Assembly (NCBI RefSeq): GCF_014651815.1
Contig: NZ_BMXP01000001.1
Coordinates: 275,934 to 339,933, forward strand
Direction of reading: 5' to 3'
Length of the DNA stretch: 64,000 nucleotides
DNA from: Alteromonas halophila
GTDB taxonomy: Bacteria > Pseudomonadota > Gammaproteobacteria > Enterobacterales > Alteromonadaceae
Part shown: in pieces, positions 48,537 through 58,172 of the stretch
How positions within the stretch are numbered: the first letter of the stretch is position 1
How the letters are laid out: the number at the start of each line of letters is the position of its first letter
Made by a program: the position numbers and the translations under genes
The notes under the pieces: generated by a model
What the model was told of the DNA's origin: nothing
Seen by the model: the letters and a program-made list of their open reading frames with translations, nothing else
Database searches by the model: none

Positions 48537-48672
48537 GGTGGGTGTCCATAGTGGCGGGCACTAAAAGCTGCGAATAAAAGGTGGGTGTCCATAGTTGCGT
48601 CGGTGGGTCATCAAGGGAATGGTGGGTGTCCATAGTTGCGTCGGTGGGTCATCAAGGAAAAGGTGGGTGTCC
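48537..48672 (+). repeat. Semi-tandem array of four GGTGGGTGTCC words, period about 41 bases
   Basis: Exact words start at 48537, 48580, 48621 and 48662, with steps of 43, 41 and 41. Units at 48580 and 48621 are almost identical throughout, including a second half-word GGTGGGTC about 22 bases in, followed by ATCAAGG. All four words continue as CATAGT. The last copy is 13 bases from the M28 peptidase terminator. Confidence 0.85.
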
Positions 48673-48684
48673 ATAGTTGAGTAA

Positions 48685-48714
48685 CAAAAAGCCCGGCACA
48701 GTGGCCGGGCTTTC
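48685..48714 (-). terminator. Intrinsic terminator of the M28 peptidase gene
   Basis: On the minus strand, AAAGCCCGGC pairs with GCCGGGCTTT, followed by TTGTT. It lies 17 bases past the peptidase stop and abuts the repeat array. Confidence 0.85.
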
Positions 48715-48730
48715 GTTGTCAGTGTCAGGG

Positions 48731-50401
48731 TTACTGACGCTGAAACTCACTGGATTCAGACCATGCTGGCCATTCATCTGCGTTCGCTACGCCAACACCG
48801 ACATCGAATAAAAGTTGGGTGTCCTGAGCGATGCCGCTTAAATCCCAGTTCTCGCGATACTGATCGCAGACCTGATGATAACAGCCAGTGACAATCACAT
48901 TCATACGCTTGCGATATTTTGCTGTTTCCTCATCTGCTGGCGTGCTGCCCCCTTCGGCGTACAAGGCTGGTACGCCCTTCTTGGCGAAGCTAAAGTGATC
49001 GGAGCGGTAATAATAGCCAGCCTCCGGCCGATCTTCCTGAGTGAGTGTCCGGCCCTGACGATTTGCAGCGTCTTCAAGGTAGTCTTCAAGTTCTGATTTA
49101 CCCATGCCGACCACCGCAACATCTTTGGTTTTACCCAGGATATTCATGGCGTCCATGTTGATATTAGCGACCGTTTTCTCCAGCGGAATCACCGGATGAT
49201 CTGCATAGTACTTCGAGCCAAGTAAGCCCTGTTCTTCGGCGGTCACAATAAGAAATGAGACCGACCGTTTAGGGCGTGGGTTCAGTTCACTAAAGGCCTG
49301 TGCCATCACTAAGCTGGCAGCGGTACCTGTAGCATTATCATGGGCCCCGTTATAAATCTGATCACCTTCCAGACTGGTGTCTTTGCCCAGGTGATCCCAG
49401 TGTGAGGTGTAAATTACATGCTCATCAGGCAGTTCGGCACCGGGCACGGTTGCTAATACGTTATAGCTTTTAGACTTTTCAAACGTATTATTGACGGTCA
49501 CTGACGCTTTGATCCCCATAGGCTGGTTGTACGGCCCTTCAAGTGCTTTTGCTTTCTGCTCGTCGAAGTTCATGCCGACATCAGCAAAGACTTTTTTGGC
49601 CGCATCCAGGGTCAGCCAGCCTTCCACGGCAACACGGCTCTGCCCTTTATCCGCAGTAACCAATCCGTATTGTGGACCACTCCAGCTATTGGCAACCACA
49701 GACCAGCCGTAGGAAGCCGGTGCGGTCTCATGCACAATCAATGCGCCGGCGGCGCCCTGACGACTTGCTTCTTCGTACTTATAGCTCCAGCGACCGTAGT
49801 AGGTCATCGTCGTACCCTGGAATTTGCCGCTGTCCGGATTTTCGAAGCCGGGATCATTAACCAGAATTACTACGGTTTTACCCTCTACATCCAGACCTTC
49901 ATAGTCGTTCCAGCCGTATTCCGGCGCGTTGACCCCGTAGCCGACGAACACCAGTTCAGAGTCAGTCAATGCCACTGTGTCCTGTTCGCGCTTCGATGAA
50001 GCGACCATGTCATCTTTATAGGCAAACTCATTGTTACCGATTGCCAGTGTCATGTCGGGACTGGCAGTGATCTCCATCAGCTCAACCTCTTGCAGAAAGC
50101 TGTCACCGTTACCTGGCTCCAGGCCCGCTTCCTTGAAGGATTTAACCAGAAAGTCGAGGGTCTTTTCTTCGCCTTCGGTGGTGGGAAGACGGCCTTCGAA
50201 TTCATCAGAGGCCAGGGTTTTTAACGGACCACGGATGTCTTCGCTGGTTATGCCAGCGTAGACCTGATCGAAATTGTTGACCTCGCTGGCCACTTCCACT
50301 TCAGTCGATGGTTTGCTTGTGTCCTGCTGGTCGCTGGCAGGGCTGCAGGCGCTAAGTCCGGCTACTGCCATAAGCACTGAAGGCACGATTATTTTTTTCA
50401 T
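48731..50401 (-). CDS. M28 family zinc metallopeptidase, lipoprotein
   Basis: 556 residues. The leader ends AVAGLSACS, a lipobox with Cys19, so the protein is probably lipid-anchored. A protease-associated (PA) domain lies in the middle (FQGTTMTYYGRWSYKYEEASRQGAAGALIVHE). The M28 catalytic domain follows, with zinc ligands visible in YTSHWDHLGKD (His), NGAHDNATGTAA (Asp), IVTAEEQGLLGSKYYAD (catalytic Glu and ligand Glu), NINMDAMN (Asp) and YYRSDHFSFAKKGVPALY (His). It probably acts as an aminopeptidase on peptides at the cell envelope. GGGAT lies before the ATG. It is divergent from the DUF3025 gene. Confidence 0.93.
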   Translation of the reverse strand: MKKIIVPSVLMAVAGLSACSPASDQQDTSKPSTEVEVASEVNNFDQVYAGITSEDIRGPLKTLASDEFEGRLPTTEGEEKTLDFLVKSFKEAGLEPGNGDSFLQEVELMEITASPDMTLAIGNNEFAYKDDMVASSKREQDTVALTDSELVFVGYGVNAPEYGWNDYEGLDVEGKTVVILVNDPGFENPDSGKFQGTTMTYYGRWSYKYEEASRQGAAGALIVHETAPASYGWSVVANSWSGPQYGLVTADKGQSRVAVEGWLTLDAAKKVFADVGMNFDEQKAKALEGPYNQPMGIKASVTVNNTFEKSKSYNVLATVPGAELPDEHVIYTSHWDHLGKDTSLEGDQIYNGAHDNATGTAASLVMAQAFSELNPRPKRSVSFLIVTAEEQGLLGSKYYADHPVIPLEKTVANINMDAMNILGKTKDVAVVGMGKSELEDYLEDAANRQGRTLTQEDRPEAGYYYRSDHFSFAKKGVPALYAEGGSTPADEETAKYRKRMNVIVTGCYHQVCDQYRENWDLSGIAQDTQLLFDVGVGVANADEWPAWSESSEFQRQ

Positions 50402-50471
50402 TTATTATCCCGGTTTGCTTTACACTAGCGTTTGAGTATAGAGAAAACGCAAGCAGTAACCAATAGGCAGT

Positions 50472-51341
50472 ATGAGTTCAGAACGTACCCAGTGGCAGCC
50501 AGACGTAGTCATAGAAGGGGCAGCCCCCCCGGTGTCCGATATTCTTCAGGCTTTCGGGTTACAGGCAGACACAGCCTTTCCTGATGCTTCACGGCTAAAT
50601 TCACTCGCTTCACAACTTTATGACGGTAATTGGCGCGGCCCCGATTTTATTGATCAGGGCTCGCTTGATCCCGCCGAACGCCGCTATTACGAAGCAATTA
50701 TTGCGCAGGATAATTGCGTGCCTACCCGTGAACAAAGCTGGCACGACTTATTTAACGCGCTGATATGGCTTAAATTTCCGCGCTCCAAAGGCCTGTTGAA
50801 CAGGCTTCATATGCACGATATCAATGATGTTGGCGCTCATCCGCGTACGCCGCGGCGCAACCGTGTCACGCATTTCGATGAATGCGGTGTGGTGCTGGCG
50901 GTGCCTGCCAGCAAACTGTCACTGGCGAACGCATTGCTGAGCGAATTAGCTGATCACCAGTGGCTTGAGGCGATGTATACGCAGCGCTCACGATGGGAGC
51001 AGGTTATTTACCCTGTCGTATTCGGACACGCTAATCTGGAGATGCTGTTATCGCCTTTTATTGGCCTGACCGGAAAGTGGCTGGCAGTGGTGGTCCCCGA
51101 TGATTATGTGAATAGCAGTGCAGTCACGCAGTATGCAATGCTGGATGCAGCCCTGGAAACGCGCATCGGTCAACTTGGAAATTTCGGGCAGCAACATGTC
51201 CTAAAGCCGCTACCCTTGCTAGGTGTACCTGGATGGCATACCGCGCAGACGACGACGTTTTATGGCAATCAGGAATATTTCAGACCGAAACGCCCCTCAA
51301 CCCCTCAGACGGCGCAGTTACCGCTTACCGAGATAACATAA
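50472..51341 (+). CDS. DUF3025 domain-containing protein
   Basis: 289 residues, no signal peptide, soluble. It has the DUF3025 signatures QSWHDLFNALIWLKFPRSKGLLNRLH and RRNRVTHFDECGVVLAVP, and later VIYPVVFGHANLEML, FIGLTGKWLAVVVPDDY and LPLLGVPGW. The function of the family is unknown. The ATG has AGG four bases upstream. A small hairpin (GCATCC/GGATGC, 51347-51361) follows the stop, with little T-tract. Confidence 0.85.
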   Translation: MSSERTQWQPDVVIEGAAPPVSDILQAFGLQADTAFPDASRLNSLASQLYDGNWRGPDFIDQGSLDPAERRYYEAIIAQDNCVPTREQSWHDLFNALIWLKFPRSKGLLNRLHMHDINDVGAHPRTPRRNRVTHFDECGVVLAVPASKLSLANALLSELADHQWLEAMYTQRSRWEQVIYPVVFGHANLEMLLSPFIGLTGKWLAVVVPDDYVNSSAVTQYAMLDAALETRIGQLGNFGQQHVLKPLPLLGVPGWHTAQTTTFYGNQEYFRPKRPSTPQTAQLPLTEIT

Positions 51342-51474
51342 AAAAGGCATCCGGTGGATGCTCTTAGTTCCCGCGCTTATTCGACAAGTCTGTGGTCTCC
51401 CGGTGGGGCCTGACATGCGTAGGTACAAGTCAGGCTTTGCAGTTAAAGGTCACAGACGCTGGCAGGGCGTTATC

Positions 51475-52179
51475 TTACAGGATAATGGCAAGTAGCCAGA
51501 TACCAAGAATAACGGCAAGTGGGATAATCGCAATAACGGCCGATTTCTGGTTTGAAAAACGTGTCCACTGACGCACACCTACCATGGTCAGGTAAACCGA
51601 CCAGATAATGTCCAGGCGTATCGTTTGTAGCAAACCAAACCAGTCTGAGCTCATATCGGCACCAAGAATGAAGGCCAGTGATAAGGGAGCCAGCGTAACC
51701 GGGTCGATTTGATAACCGTCTGCGACCAGTAAAAGTACGACCGCAATCAGGCTGTTAACCACAACTGGCATGCCGGTCCACCACGTAAATCCAAACCAGT
51801 CTGTGAATCCGTGTACGCAATCTTCATCGTTGCGACTTACCAGGTTCAGGTAAACAGCGATGATGGCATTGATGACCAGCAAACCAACCACGGTCCCAAT
51901 CAGAGCGAAAGCGGTCATGGCCGTACGGGTCATTCCCTGTCGGTACTGATCCTGCTCGGCTGGGCTGAGTTCACCGTACTGATTACTGATGACCATATCC
52001 TGATACCAGCTTATGTCTACTGCATTGAAATACAGATAAGCGGGCAGTGCAGCCATGATGGTGACGATAAAGAATGGAAGCCAGGACCAGTTATCCTTTT
52101 CACCGATGGCATGAAAAACACCGTTTGGTTTAAAGAATATATCGTTGCAGGCCTGGAGTGGGTTGGTTACCTGATGCAT
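51475..52179 (-). CDS. YIP1 family membrane protein
   Basis: 234 residues with about five hydrophobic segments (FFIVTIMAALPAYLYF, AFALIGTVVGLLVINAIIAVYL, VVVNSLIAVVLLLVA, APLSLAFILGA, AVIAIIPLAVILGIWLLAIIL). It begins ATNPLQACNDIFFKPNGVFHAI-like (TNPLQACNDIFFKP), the usual start of proteobacterial Yip1-like proteins. The function is unknown. GGAG lies six bases before the ATG at 52179. Confidence 0.85.
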   Translation of the reverse strand: MHQVTNPLQACNDIFFKPNGVFHAIGEKDNWSWLPFFIVTIMAALPAYLYFNAVDISWYQDMVISNQYGELSPAEQDQYRQGMTRTAMTAFALIGTVVGLLVINAIIAVYLNLVSRNDEDCVHGFTDWFGFTWWTGMPVVVNSLIAVVLLLVADGYQIDPVTLAPLSLAFILGADMSSDWFGLLQTIRLDIIWSVYLTMVGVRQWTRFSNQKSAVIAIIPLAVILGIWLLAIIL

Positions 52180-52375
52180 TTGTTCTCCTTGTTATCAGGG
52201 ATCCCTGTCAGGAAGCGTAAATCATTGATGGATGATAGAGTACGGTGAAAAGCCCTTGCCGTACAGTATGTGTTTATCATTTAAAGTGTTTCTAAACGTT
52301 ACATGAGTAACCTTGGCGGACTGCAGCAGTGTGGAAAGTCGGCCTCTGCATGCTGATGGTGTAGCACGACGTGGC

Positions 52376-52402
52376 TGGCCGGACAATACGTTGGTCCGGC
52401 CA
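52376..52402 (-). terminator. Hairpin downstream of the sulfate-assimilation operon
   Basis: TGGCCGGAC and GTCCGGCCA around a 9-base loop, 16 bases past the SLC13 permease stop. It has no T-tract, so it may be a weak terminator or an RNA-stabilising structure. Confidence 0.55.
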
Positions 52403-52418
52403 CGTGCATACAGGTCGG

Positions 52419-54149
52419 TTATCCCTGCAGGTAGGTAATATCCAGCAAAATTAACACAATTGTGCTGTAAAGTAGTGAAACCGGTAAGCCGATACGGGCA
52501 AAATGACTGAACCGGTAGTTTGCGGCATTAAATACCAGCAGGTTGGTCTGGTAGCCAAACGGCGAAATGAAACTGGCACTGGCGGCGAACGCCACGGCCA
52601 GGGCAAAAGGCATAAGCGGTGCGCCAATGATTTCAACTAGTCCGTAAGCGAATGGAAACATCAGTGCCGCAGCGGCATTGTTGGTGACAAATTCGGTCAG
52701 CAGCACAGTCGCCAGATACACCACAACCAGCGCAATAAACCAGTCGGTACCCGATAGGTACGGCAACAGTAGAGTGGTAGTCAGCGCGATCACACCGGAC
52801 TGCTCCAGCGCGGTTGCAAGACTCAGTGCGCCAGCAACCACAACAATAAGATTAAGCGGCAGATTGCGTTTAATTTCTGCATTAGAACTTACCCTGAAGG
52901 CCACCAGTATTGCTGCAAAAAACAGCAGGCCTACGGCCAGTGAAATAATATTGGCCGCAGCCAGTGCTACTGTTGCCAGAAAGCCGCCCAGAGTTATCCA
53001 CTCCTGTCGCACCGATAAGGGGCGGGAAATCTTTTGCTCTGACAATACAAAGAAGTTCTTACTGACATTCTGGCGTGCCTGGAAATCAGGCCCGACTGCC
53101 AGCAGCAGAAAGTCGCCGGCTTTTAAGCTGATCTCCCCGAGCTTACCAGACAACTGCTCACCATCGCGACGAATGGCGACGACTGCAGCGTCGAAGAGCG
53201 CCCGAAACCCCAGCTTTTTAATGGACTGCCCAATGATCTGTGCCCGGTTTGATACCAGCACTTCCGTCAGGTTCTCGCGCATAATGCCGTCGGCTTCGGC
53301 AAACGTAGTCAGCCCCTTGATATGGCTCAGACCATCAAGCTTCTCTACGTTGCCTGAGAAAATCAGTTTATCGTGCTCCATGATGATTAAATCGGGTGTC
53401 ACCGGAGAGATAAGTTGTCCTTCGCGCACGATTTCAAGCAAAAATAACTCCGGCAGATTTCGTAAGTGGTTTTCCTCCACGGTTTTACCAATTAGTTCTG
53501 AGCCGGGTTCGACATCCGCTTCCACCATATACTCACGGTACCTGTCCTGCTTGTTTTTAATCTGTGGCAGCAGGGGGGTCAGAAAGTACAGCAATACGCC
53601 ACAGGCCAGGCCAGCAATTAGCCCGTAAAGGGTAAAATCCCAGAAATTAAACCCTGGGTGTCCATGCTCCTGCAAAAAGCTATCGACGATCAGGTTGGTG
53701 GAGGTACCTATCAGTGTCACGGTACCACCAAGGATGGCGGCAAAGGACAGCGGAATAAGCAGCCGTGAGGCGAGGTGGTGCTGGTTTTGCTTTATCGGGC
53801 CTATCAGCGCCGCCACAATCGCTGTATTGTTTAGAAGAGCAGAGGAACTAAAGGTCAGAAAAAACATGCGCCAGTACGACGCACTGAAGCTGGCCGTTAC
53901 CAGCTTACGGCCGAGACGTTTTATAAGTGCGGTTTTGTCGATGGCGCTACTGACCAGCAGCAATAATACCAGCGTAATAAGGCCTTTATTGGTCAGGTTA
54001 AGGAGCACTGCCTCAAGTGAAAGTTGCTGAGTAAGCAGCAAACTCAGTACGGCCAGTGCAAAAACAGAAGAAGGGCGCTGACTGGAAAAAACCAGCGCCA
54101 GTATGGTGCTAAAGAAGATCCCCAGCACCAGGATCTGGTTAATGTCCAT
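52419..54149 (-). CDS. SLC13-family permease with RCK_C domains, probable sulfate transporter
   Basis: 576 residues. N-terminal and C-terminal membrane blocks of the ArsB/SLC13 type flank two soluble TrkA-C (RCK_C) domains near residues 200-370 ([69 protein letters not shown]). The signature [18 protein letters not shown] is typical of the family. It is the last gene of the cysD-cysC-cysQ-cysN unit, 17 bases after cysN. This context points to sulfate import, replacing the CysPUWA transporter, which is not in the window. SLC13 permeases beside cys genes are known in Vibrio and other marine bacteria. Confidence 0.88.
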   Translation of the reverse strand: MDINQILVLGIFFSTILALVFSSQRPSSVFALAVLSLLLTQQLSLEAVLLNLTNKGLITLVLLLLVSSAIDKTALIKRLGRKLVTASFSASYWRMFFLTFSSSALLNNTAIVAALIGPIKQNQHHLASRLLIPLSFAAILGGTVTLIGTSTNLIVDSFLQEHGHPGFNFWDFTLYGLIAGLACGVLLYFLTPLLPQIKNKQDRYREYMVEADVEPGSELIGKTVEENHLRNLPELFLLEIVREGQLISPVTPDLIIMEHDKLIFSGNVEKLDGLSHIKGLTTFAEADGIMRENLTEVLVSNRAQIIGQSIKKLGFRALFDAAVVAIRRDGEQLSGKLGEISLKAGDFLLLAVGPDFQARQNVSKNFFVLSEQKISRPLSVRQEWITLGGFLATVALAAANIISLAVGLLFFAAILVAFRVSSNAEIKRNLPLNLIVVVAGALSLATALEQSGVIALTTTLLLPYLSGTDWFIALVVVYLATVLLTEFVTNNAAAALMFPFAYGLVEIIGAPLMPFALAVAFAASASFISPFGYQTNLLVFNAANYRFSHFARIGLPVSLLYSTIVLILLDITYLQG

Positions 54150-54166
54150 ATACGCCCTTTGCGATA

Positions 54167-55582
54167 TTACAGCTTGCTAATATCCACTGCGTTCCAGTGT
54201 GGGAAATGCTTACGCACCAACTCATTGAACTCAAGCTCAAATTCTGAGAAGTGCGCGGACGCGTGCTGTGCATCTTTATCCAGCGCATCGATGATCATTC
54301 CGGCGCCTACGGTACCATTGGTCAGGCGATCAATGACGATGAACGCGCCGGTTGCCGGATTTTTACGGTACGGGTCGCAGGCAACTTCCTGCGTAAACTT
54401 CACATCTACCACGCCAATCTCATTTAAATTCAGGTGCATTGCATCTGTTTCTTTAAGGGTATTGACGTCAATCTGATGGTCGATATGGGCTACCGTGCCG
54501 GACGTTGTCTTAGTCGCAAATTTAAAGTTGTACTGCTTGTTGGGCATCAGCGGTTCTTCTGACATCCACACCAGGTGCGTTCTAAACTGCGTTGACAACA
54601 ACGGCAGATTGTCCGATTTAACGATCATATCGCCGCGCGAGATGTCGATTTCGTCTTCCAGCGTCAGGGTAGTGGCCTGCGGTACAAACGCGCGCTCCTG
54701 CTCACCTTCGAAACTGACCACCGCTTTTACTTTGGAGGTCTTGCCAGACGGCAGGGCGGTGACGGCGTCACCGGGGGCAATCTGTCCAGACACTACGGTA
54801 CCGGCAAAGCCGCGGAAATCAAGGTTTGGACGGTTTACATACTGTACCGGGAAGCGGAAATCATCGTGGTTGGCATCATCGCCAATTTCAATGGTCTCAA
54901 GCAACTGCATTAATGGTGTGCCGTCAAACCAGGGCGTATTTTCACTTTTGTTGACGACATTGTCGCCATCCAGTGCAGAAATGGGAACAAACCGAATGTC
55001 CGGAATATTCAGTTGCTTGGCAAATTCCAGGTAGTCTTCGCGGATCTCGTTATACACCTCTTCGGAGTAGTCCATCAGATCCATTTTATTGATCGCTACA
55101 ACCACGTGTTTAATGCCGAGCAATGAGCACAAAAACGAGTGACGCTTGGTCTGAACCTTTACGCCGCCGCGGGCGTCGACCAGGATAATCGCCAGGTCAC
55201 AGGTTGATGCGCCCGTCACCATGTTGCGCGTATACTGCTCATGCCCCGGGGTATCGGCAATGATAAATTTACGCTTGTCAGTTGAGAAGTAGCGGTAAGC
55301 AACGTCAATGGTGATCCCTTGCTCGCGTTCTGACTGAAGACCATCAACCAGCAGCGCTAAATCGACTTTTTCGCCGGTCGTGCCCATTTTCTTGCTGTCT
55401 TTGGTGACCGCCGCAAGCTGATCTTCGTAAATCATTTTCGAGTCGTGTAACAATCGACCGATGAGTGTACTTTTACCGTCATCTACGCTGCCGCAAGTTA
55501 AAAAGCGCAGCAGATCTTTCTTTTCATGTTGCTCAAGGTAGGACAGGATGTCCTGCTGTAATAAAGTGTTTTCGCTATTCAT
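54167..55582 (-). CDS. cysN: Sulfate adenylyltransferase subunit 1 (GTPase)
   Basis: 471 residues. CysN is the GTPase subunit that drives APS formation by CysD. G1 is [17 protein letters not shown]3 is [19 protein letters not shown]4 is AINKMD. EF-Tu-like beta-barrel domains follow. There is no fused CysC kinase domain, consistent with a separate cysC two genes upstream. The ATG at 55582 fits the family start ([36 protein letters not shown]); the frame runs on into cysQ and that part is not real. It starts two bases after the cysQ stop. Confidence 0.97.
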   Translation of the reverse strand: MNSENTLLQQDILSYLEQHEKKDLLRFLTCGSVDDGKSTLIGRLLHDSKMIYEDQLAAVTKDSKKMGTTGEKVDLALLVDGLQSEREQGITIDVAYRYFSTDKRKFIIADTPGHEQYTRNMVTGASTCDLAIILVDARGGVKVQTKRHSFLCSLLGIKHVVVAINKMDLMDYSEEVYNEIREDYLEFAKQLNIPDIRFVPISALDGDNVVNKSENTPWFDGTPLMQLLETIEIGDDANHDDFRFPVQYVNRPNLDFRGFAGTVVSGQIAPGDAVTALPSGKTSKVKAVVSFEGEQERAFVPQATTLTLEDEIDISRGDMIVKSDNLPLLSTQFRTHLVWMSEEPLMPNKQYNFKFATKTTSGTVAHIDHQIDVNTLKETDAMHLNLNEIGVVDVKFTQEVACDPYRKNPATGAFIVIDRLTNGTVGAGMIIDALDKDAQHASAHFSEFELEFNELVRKHFPHWNAVDISKL

Positions 55583-55584
55583 GC

Positions 55585-56373
55585 TTATGCGCTCACAAGG
55601 AAATATGGGTTTAACACAGATTCTTCCTGGTTGTAGGTCAGCGGCTGGGCATCGGATGCCAGCGGCGCCTGCGGATCCAGTACGGTAACATTTGCACCTG
55701 CGGCGAGTGCCACAGCATGCGCAGCGCCCGTGTCCCACTCTGAGGTCGGGCCGAGGCGGGGATAAAGGTGCGCTTGACCTTCAGCAACCAGGCATAATTT
55801 TAACGAACTGCCCATGGCAACCAGTTCGGTTTCGCCATCCAGTTCGGCCAGTAACTTTTGAATTTCAGGGCTTTGGTGCGAGCGGCTGCCGACCACTTTC
55901 CAGGTGTCGCCTGGCTGATGCTTGCGTGCCTTAATCGGGGTCATTTCGCCCTTACTTTCACTCCAGGCGCCTTCACCAACAATGCCTATGTATGATTTTT
56001 CAAGGGCGGGCGCATAGACCACACCCATGACGGGTTTACCGTTATCAATCAGCGCGATATTCACCGTGAACTCGCCATTTTTCTTGATGAACTCTTTGGT
56101 GCCATCCAGCGGATCGACCAGCCAGTAGCGCTGCCATTGCTGGCGCTCATTCCAACTGATATCGGCGGATTCTTCAGACAAAATTGGCAGATCTGACAAA
56201 CTCTTCAGACCTTCAACAATAATGTTATGGGCAGCCAGGTCCGCTTCTGTCAGCGGGCTGGTGTCCTGTTTTTCGTATACCGCAACATCTTTCCTGTAAA
56301 TATCCATGATGGCGTCGCCGGCGGTTTTGGCGATCTTTAGCACATTTTCAGTCAGTGCATCTTTTAAGGCCAT
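55585..56373 (-). CDS. cysQ: 3'(2'),5'-bisphosphate nucleotidase
   Basis: About 262 residues. CysQ degrades PAP, the inhibitory by-product of PAPS reduction, to AMP. Inositol-monophosphatase-family motifs are present: the metal-binding Glu region [39 protein letters not shown], and [19 protein letters not shown]. The ATG at 56373 overlaps the cysC stop by one base (TAATG) and has AGGA nine bases upstream. The start at 56382 would sit too close to that AGGA. Having cysQ inside the operon links PAP removal directly to PAPS production. Confidence 0.95.
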   Translation of the reverse strand: MALKDALTENVLKIAKTAGDAIMDIYRKDVAVYEKQDTSPLTEADLAAHNIIVEGLKSLSDLPILSEESADISWNERQQWQRYWLVDPLDGTKEFIKKNGEFTVNIALIDNGKPVMGVVYAPALEKSYIGIVGEGAWSESKGEMTPIKARKHQPGDTWKVVGSRSHQSPEIQKLLAELDGETELVAMGSSLKLCLVAEGQAHLYPRLGPTSEWDTGAAHAVALAAGANVTVLDPQAPLASDAQPLTYNQEESVLNPYFLVSA

Positions 56374-56966
56374 TACACCCATCCTTTCGATTTTAATAGC
56401 TCAAACAGACGCTCAGCCGTCGCTTCTGGTGTTTCATCCTGATAGGTCAGGTGAATTTCAGGCGATGCAGGCGCCTCGTACGTTGAGTCAATACCGGTGA
56501 AGTCTTTAATTTCACCACTGCGGGCTTTCTTATATAAGCCCTTGGGATCACGTTGCTCACACACGGCCAGCGGTGTATCCACATACACTTCTACAAACTC
56601 ATTGTCATCAAGCAGCTTCCGGCAATAATCGCGATCGGCCTGAAATGGTGAAATAAATGCGGTGAGCACAATATTACCCGCATCGACAAATAACTTGGCA
56701 ACCTCGCTGATACGGCGGATGTTTTCAACGCGATCCTTGTCACTAAAGCCTAAGTCGCCACACAGGCCGTGACGAATATTGTCACCGTCCAGCAGGTAGG
56801 TATGTTTACCCTGTTCAAACAGCTTTTTTTCCAGCAGGTTTGCGAGGGTCGATTTACCTGAGCCACTCAGGCCAGTCAGCCAGAGTACCCGGGGCGCCTG
56901 TTTCAGGCTGTCAGCCCGGGTTTGCTTATTGACCTCATGCTGATGCCACACGACGTTGCTGGTCAT
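56373..56966 (-). CDS. cysC: Adenylyl-sulfate kinase
   Basis: 197 residues. APS kinase makes PAPS from APS and ATP. Walker [20 protein letters not shown] lies near residues 29-45. [37 protein letters not shown] and [16 protein letters not shown] are conserved. Its ATG overlaps the cysD stop by one base (TAATG), so translation is coupled with cysD. Confidence 0.97.
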   Translation of the reverse strand: MTSNVVWHQHEVNKQTRADSLKQAPRVLWLTGLSGSGKSTLANLLEKKLFEQGKHTYLLDGDNIRHGLCGDLGFSDKDRVENIRRISEVAKLFVDAGNIVLTAFISPFQADRDYCRKLLDDNEFVEVYVDTPLAVCEQRDPKGLYKKARSGEIKDFTGIDSTYEAPASPEIHLTYQDETPEATAERLFELLKSKGWV

Positions 56967-57880
56967 TAGAAGTACCCTTCCATTTTCTTTTTCTCCATGG
57001 AACCGGCGCTGTCATGGTCAATGACCCGGCCCTGGCGTTCGGACGTTTTGGTCAGCAGCATTTCCTGAATAACATCCGGCAGGGTATTGGCTTCAGACTC
57101 AACGGCGCCGGTCAGCGGGTAGCAACCAAGCGTACGGAACCGCACAGAACGCATTTCTGGTTTCTCGCCGTCTTCCAGCGGCATGCGGTCATCATCCACC
57201 ATAATCAGCACACCATCGCGTTCAACAACGGGGCGTGGTTTGGCCAGGTACAAGGACGGAATATCAATATTTTCTAAGTAGATATATTGCCAGATATCCA
57301 GCTCTGTCCAGTTCGACATTGGGAACACACGGATGCTTTCCCCTTTGTTGACCTGCGAGTTATAGATATTCCACAACTCAGGGCGCTGGTTTTTTGGATC
57401 CCACCGGTGATTGCTGTCACGGAAAGAGTATACCCGTTCTTTGGCCCGGGATTTTTCTTCGTCGCGCCGGGCTCCGCCGAACGCAGCGTCGAACTTGTAT
57501 TTGTTGAGGGCCTGTTTCAGCGACGCGGTTTTCATAATGTCCGTGTGCTTGGCACTGCCGTGAGTAAAGGGACCAACGCCTTGCTCTACGCCTTCCTGAT
57601 TGATGTGAACCAGCAAGTCAAAGCCGTACTTCTCGGCCTGGCGGTCACGAAATTCAATCATTTCCTGGAATTTCCAGGTGGTGTCTACGTGCAGCAGTGG
57701 GAACGGAATTTTGCCGGGGGCAAACGCTTTTCGTGCCAGATGCAGAAGCACCGATGAATCCTTGCCAACCGAGTAAAGCATGACCGGATTATCAAATTCA
57801 GCGGCAACTTCCCTGAAAATTTGAATGCTTTCAGCTTCTAGCTGTTTAAGGTGTGTCGTCGACGGGATGGTATCAGTCAT
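56966..57880 (-). CDS. cysD: Sulfate adenylyltransferase subunit 2
   Basis: 304 residues. CysD, with CysN, forms APS from sulfate and ATP. The PP-loop-type [22 protein letters not shown] lies near the N-terminus; [22 protein letters not shown] and [14 protein letters not shown] follow. It is the first gene of the minus-strand unit cysD-cysC-cysQ-cysN-SLC13. The ATG at 57880 fits family length; a start at 57913 adds 11 residues. The upstream 292 bases are AT-rich and should hold the promoter; a CysB site cannot be assigned by eye. Confidence 0.96.
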   Translation of the reverse strand: MTDTIPSTTHLKQLEAESIQIFREVAAEFDNPVMLYSVGKDSSVLLHLARKAFAPGKIPFPLLHVDTTWKFQEMIEFRDRQAEKYGFDLLVHINQEGVEQGVGPFTHGSAKHTDIMKTASLKQALNKYKFDAAFGGARRDEEKSRAKERVYSFRDSNHRWDPKNQRPELWNIYNSQVNKGESIRVFPMSNWTELDIWQYIYLENIDIPSLYLAKPRPVVERDGVLIMVDDDRMPLEDGEKPEMRSVRFRTLGCYPLTGAVESEANTLPDVIQEMLLTKTSERQGRVIDHDSAGSMEKKKMEGYF

Positions 57881-58123
57881 TTTCGTATCCGATGAAAGAG
57901 ATAGATGAAACAATTATATGATTAGAAGAGTATCATATTTGACTTCGTCCGCTATATGCAATTTTCGTATTTTACATAACTGGATAGCGGCGTTCTGGCA
58001 TAAGTAATACTGGCCTTTACTGCGTCAGTAACTGCCACTCTTACGGGCATGGTTAACTTACTGATCATTAAGAAAAGGTCGAGTTATGGCAGCCAGTGCG
58101 TCAATACAACAGACCGCAATCAT

Positions 58124-58156
58124 AAAAAAACGCGCCACTTTCCGGCGCGTTTTTTT
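58124..58156 (-). terminator. Intrinsic terminator of putP
   Basis: AAAAAAACGCGCC and GGCGCGTTTTTTT around a six-base loop, directly after the putP stop. It has T-tracts in both directions. Confidence 0.9.
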
Positions 58157-58172
58157 GGGTTTGCATTATCTA

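Larger units (their letters stand above)
48090..48730. other. Repeat-bearing intergenic region upstream of asnB
   Basis: 641 bases. It contains one GGACACCCACC (48277-48287), an imperfect partner of it at 48510-48519 (TGGCACCCA), and four GGTGGGTGTCC in a semi-tandem array (48537-48672). The asnB promoter must be in the part nearest 48090. Small open frames cross the region but have no support. Confidence 0.65.

Noticed and set aside
48814-48824. GTTGGGTGTCC, one mismatch from the repeat word
   Set aside because: It lies in the M28 peptidase coding sequence, with no change in the encoded family motif. It is close to the real array but explained by codons.
53651-53665. CTGGGTGTCCATG, similar to the extended repeat
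   Set aside because: Inside the SLC13 permease gene, only 9 of 11 core bases match.
55582-55738. N-terminal extension of cysN
   Set aside because: The extension is Cys/Arg-rich out-of-frame cysQ sequence; the family start is at 55582.
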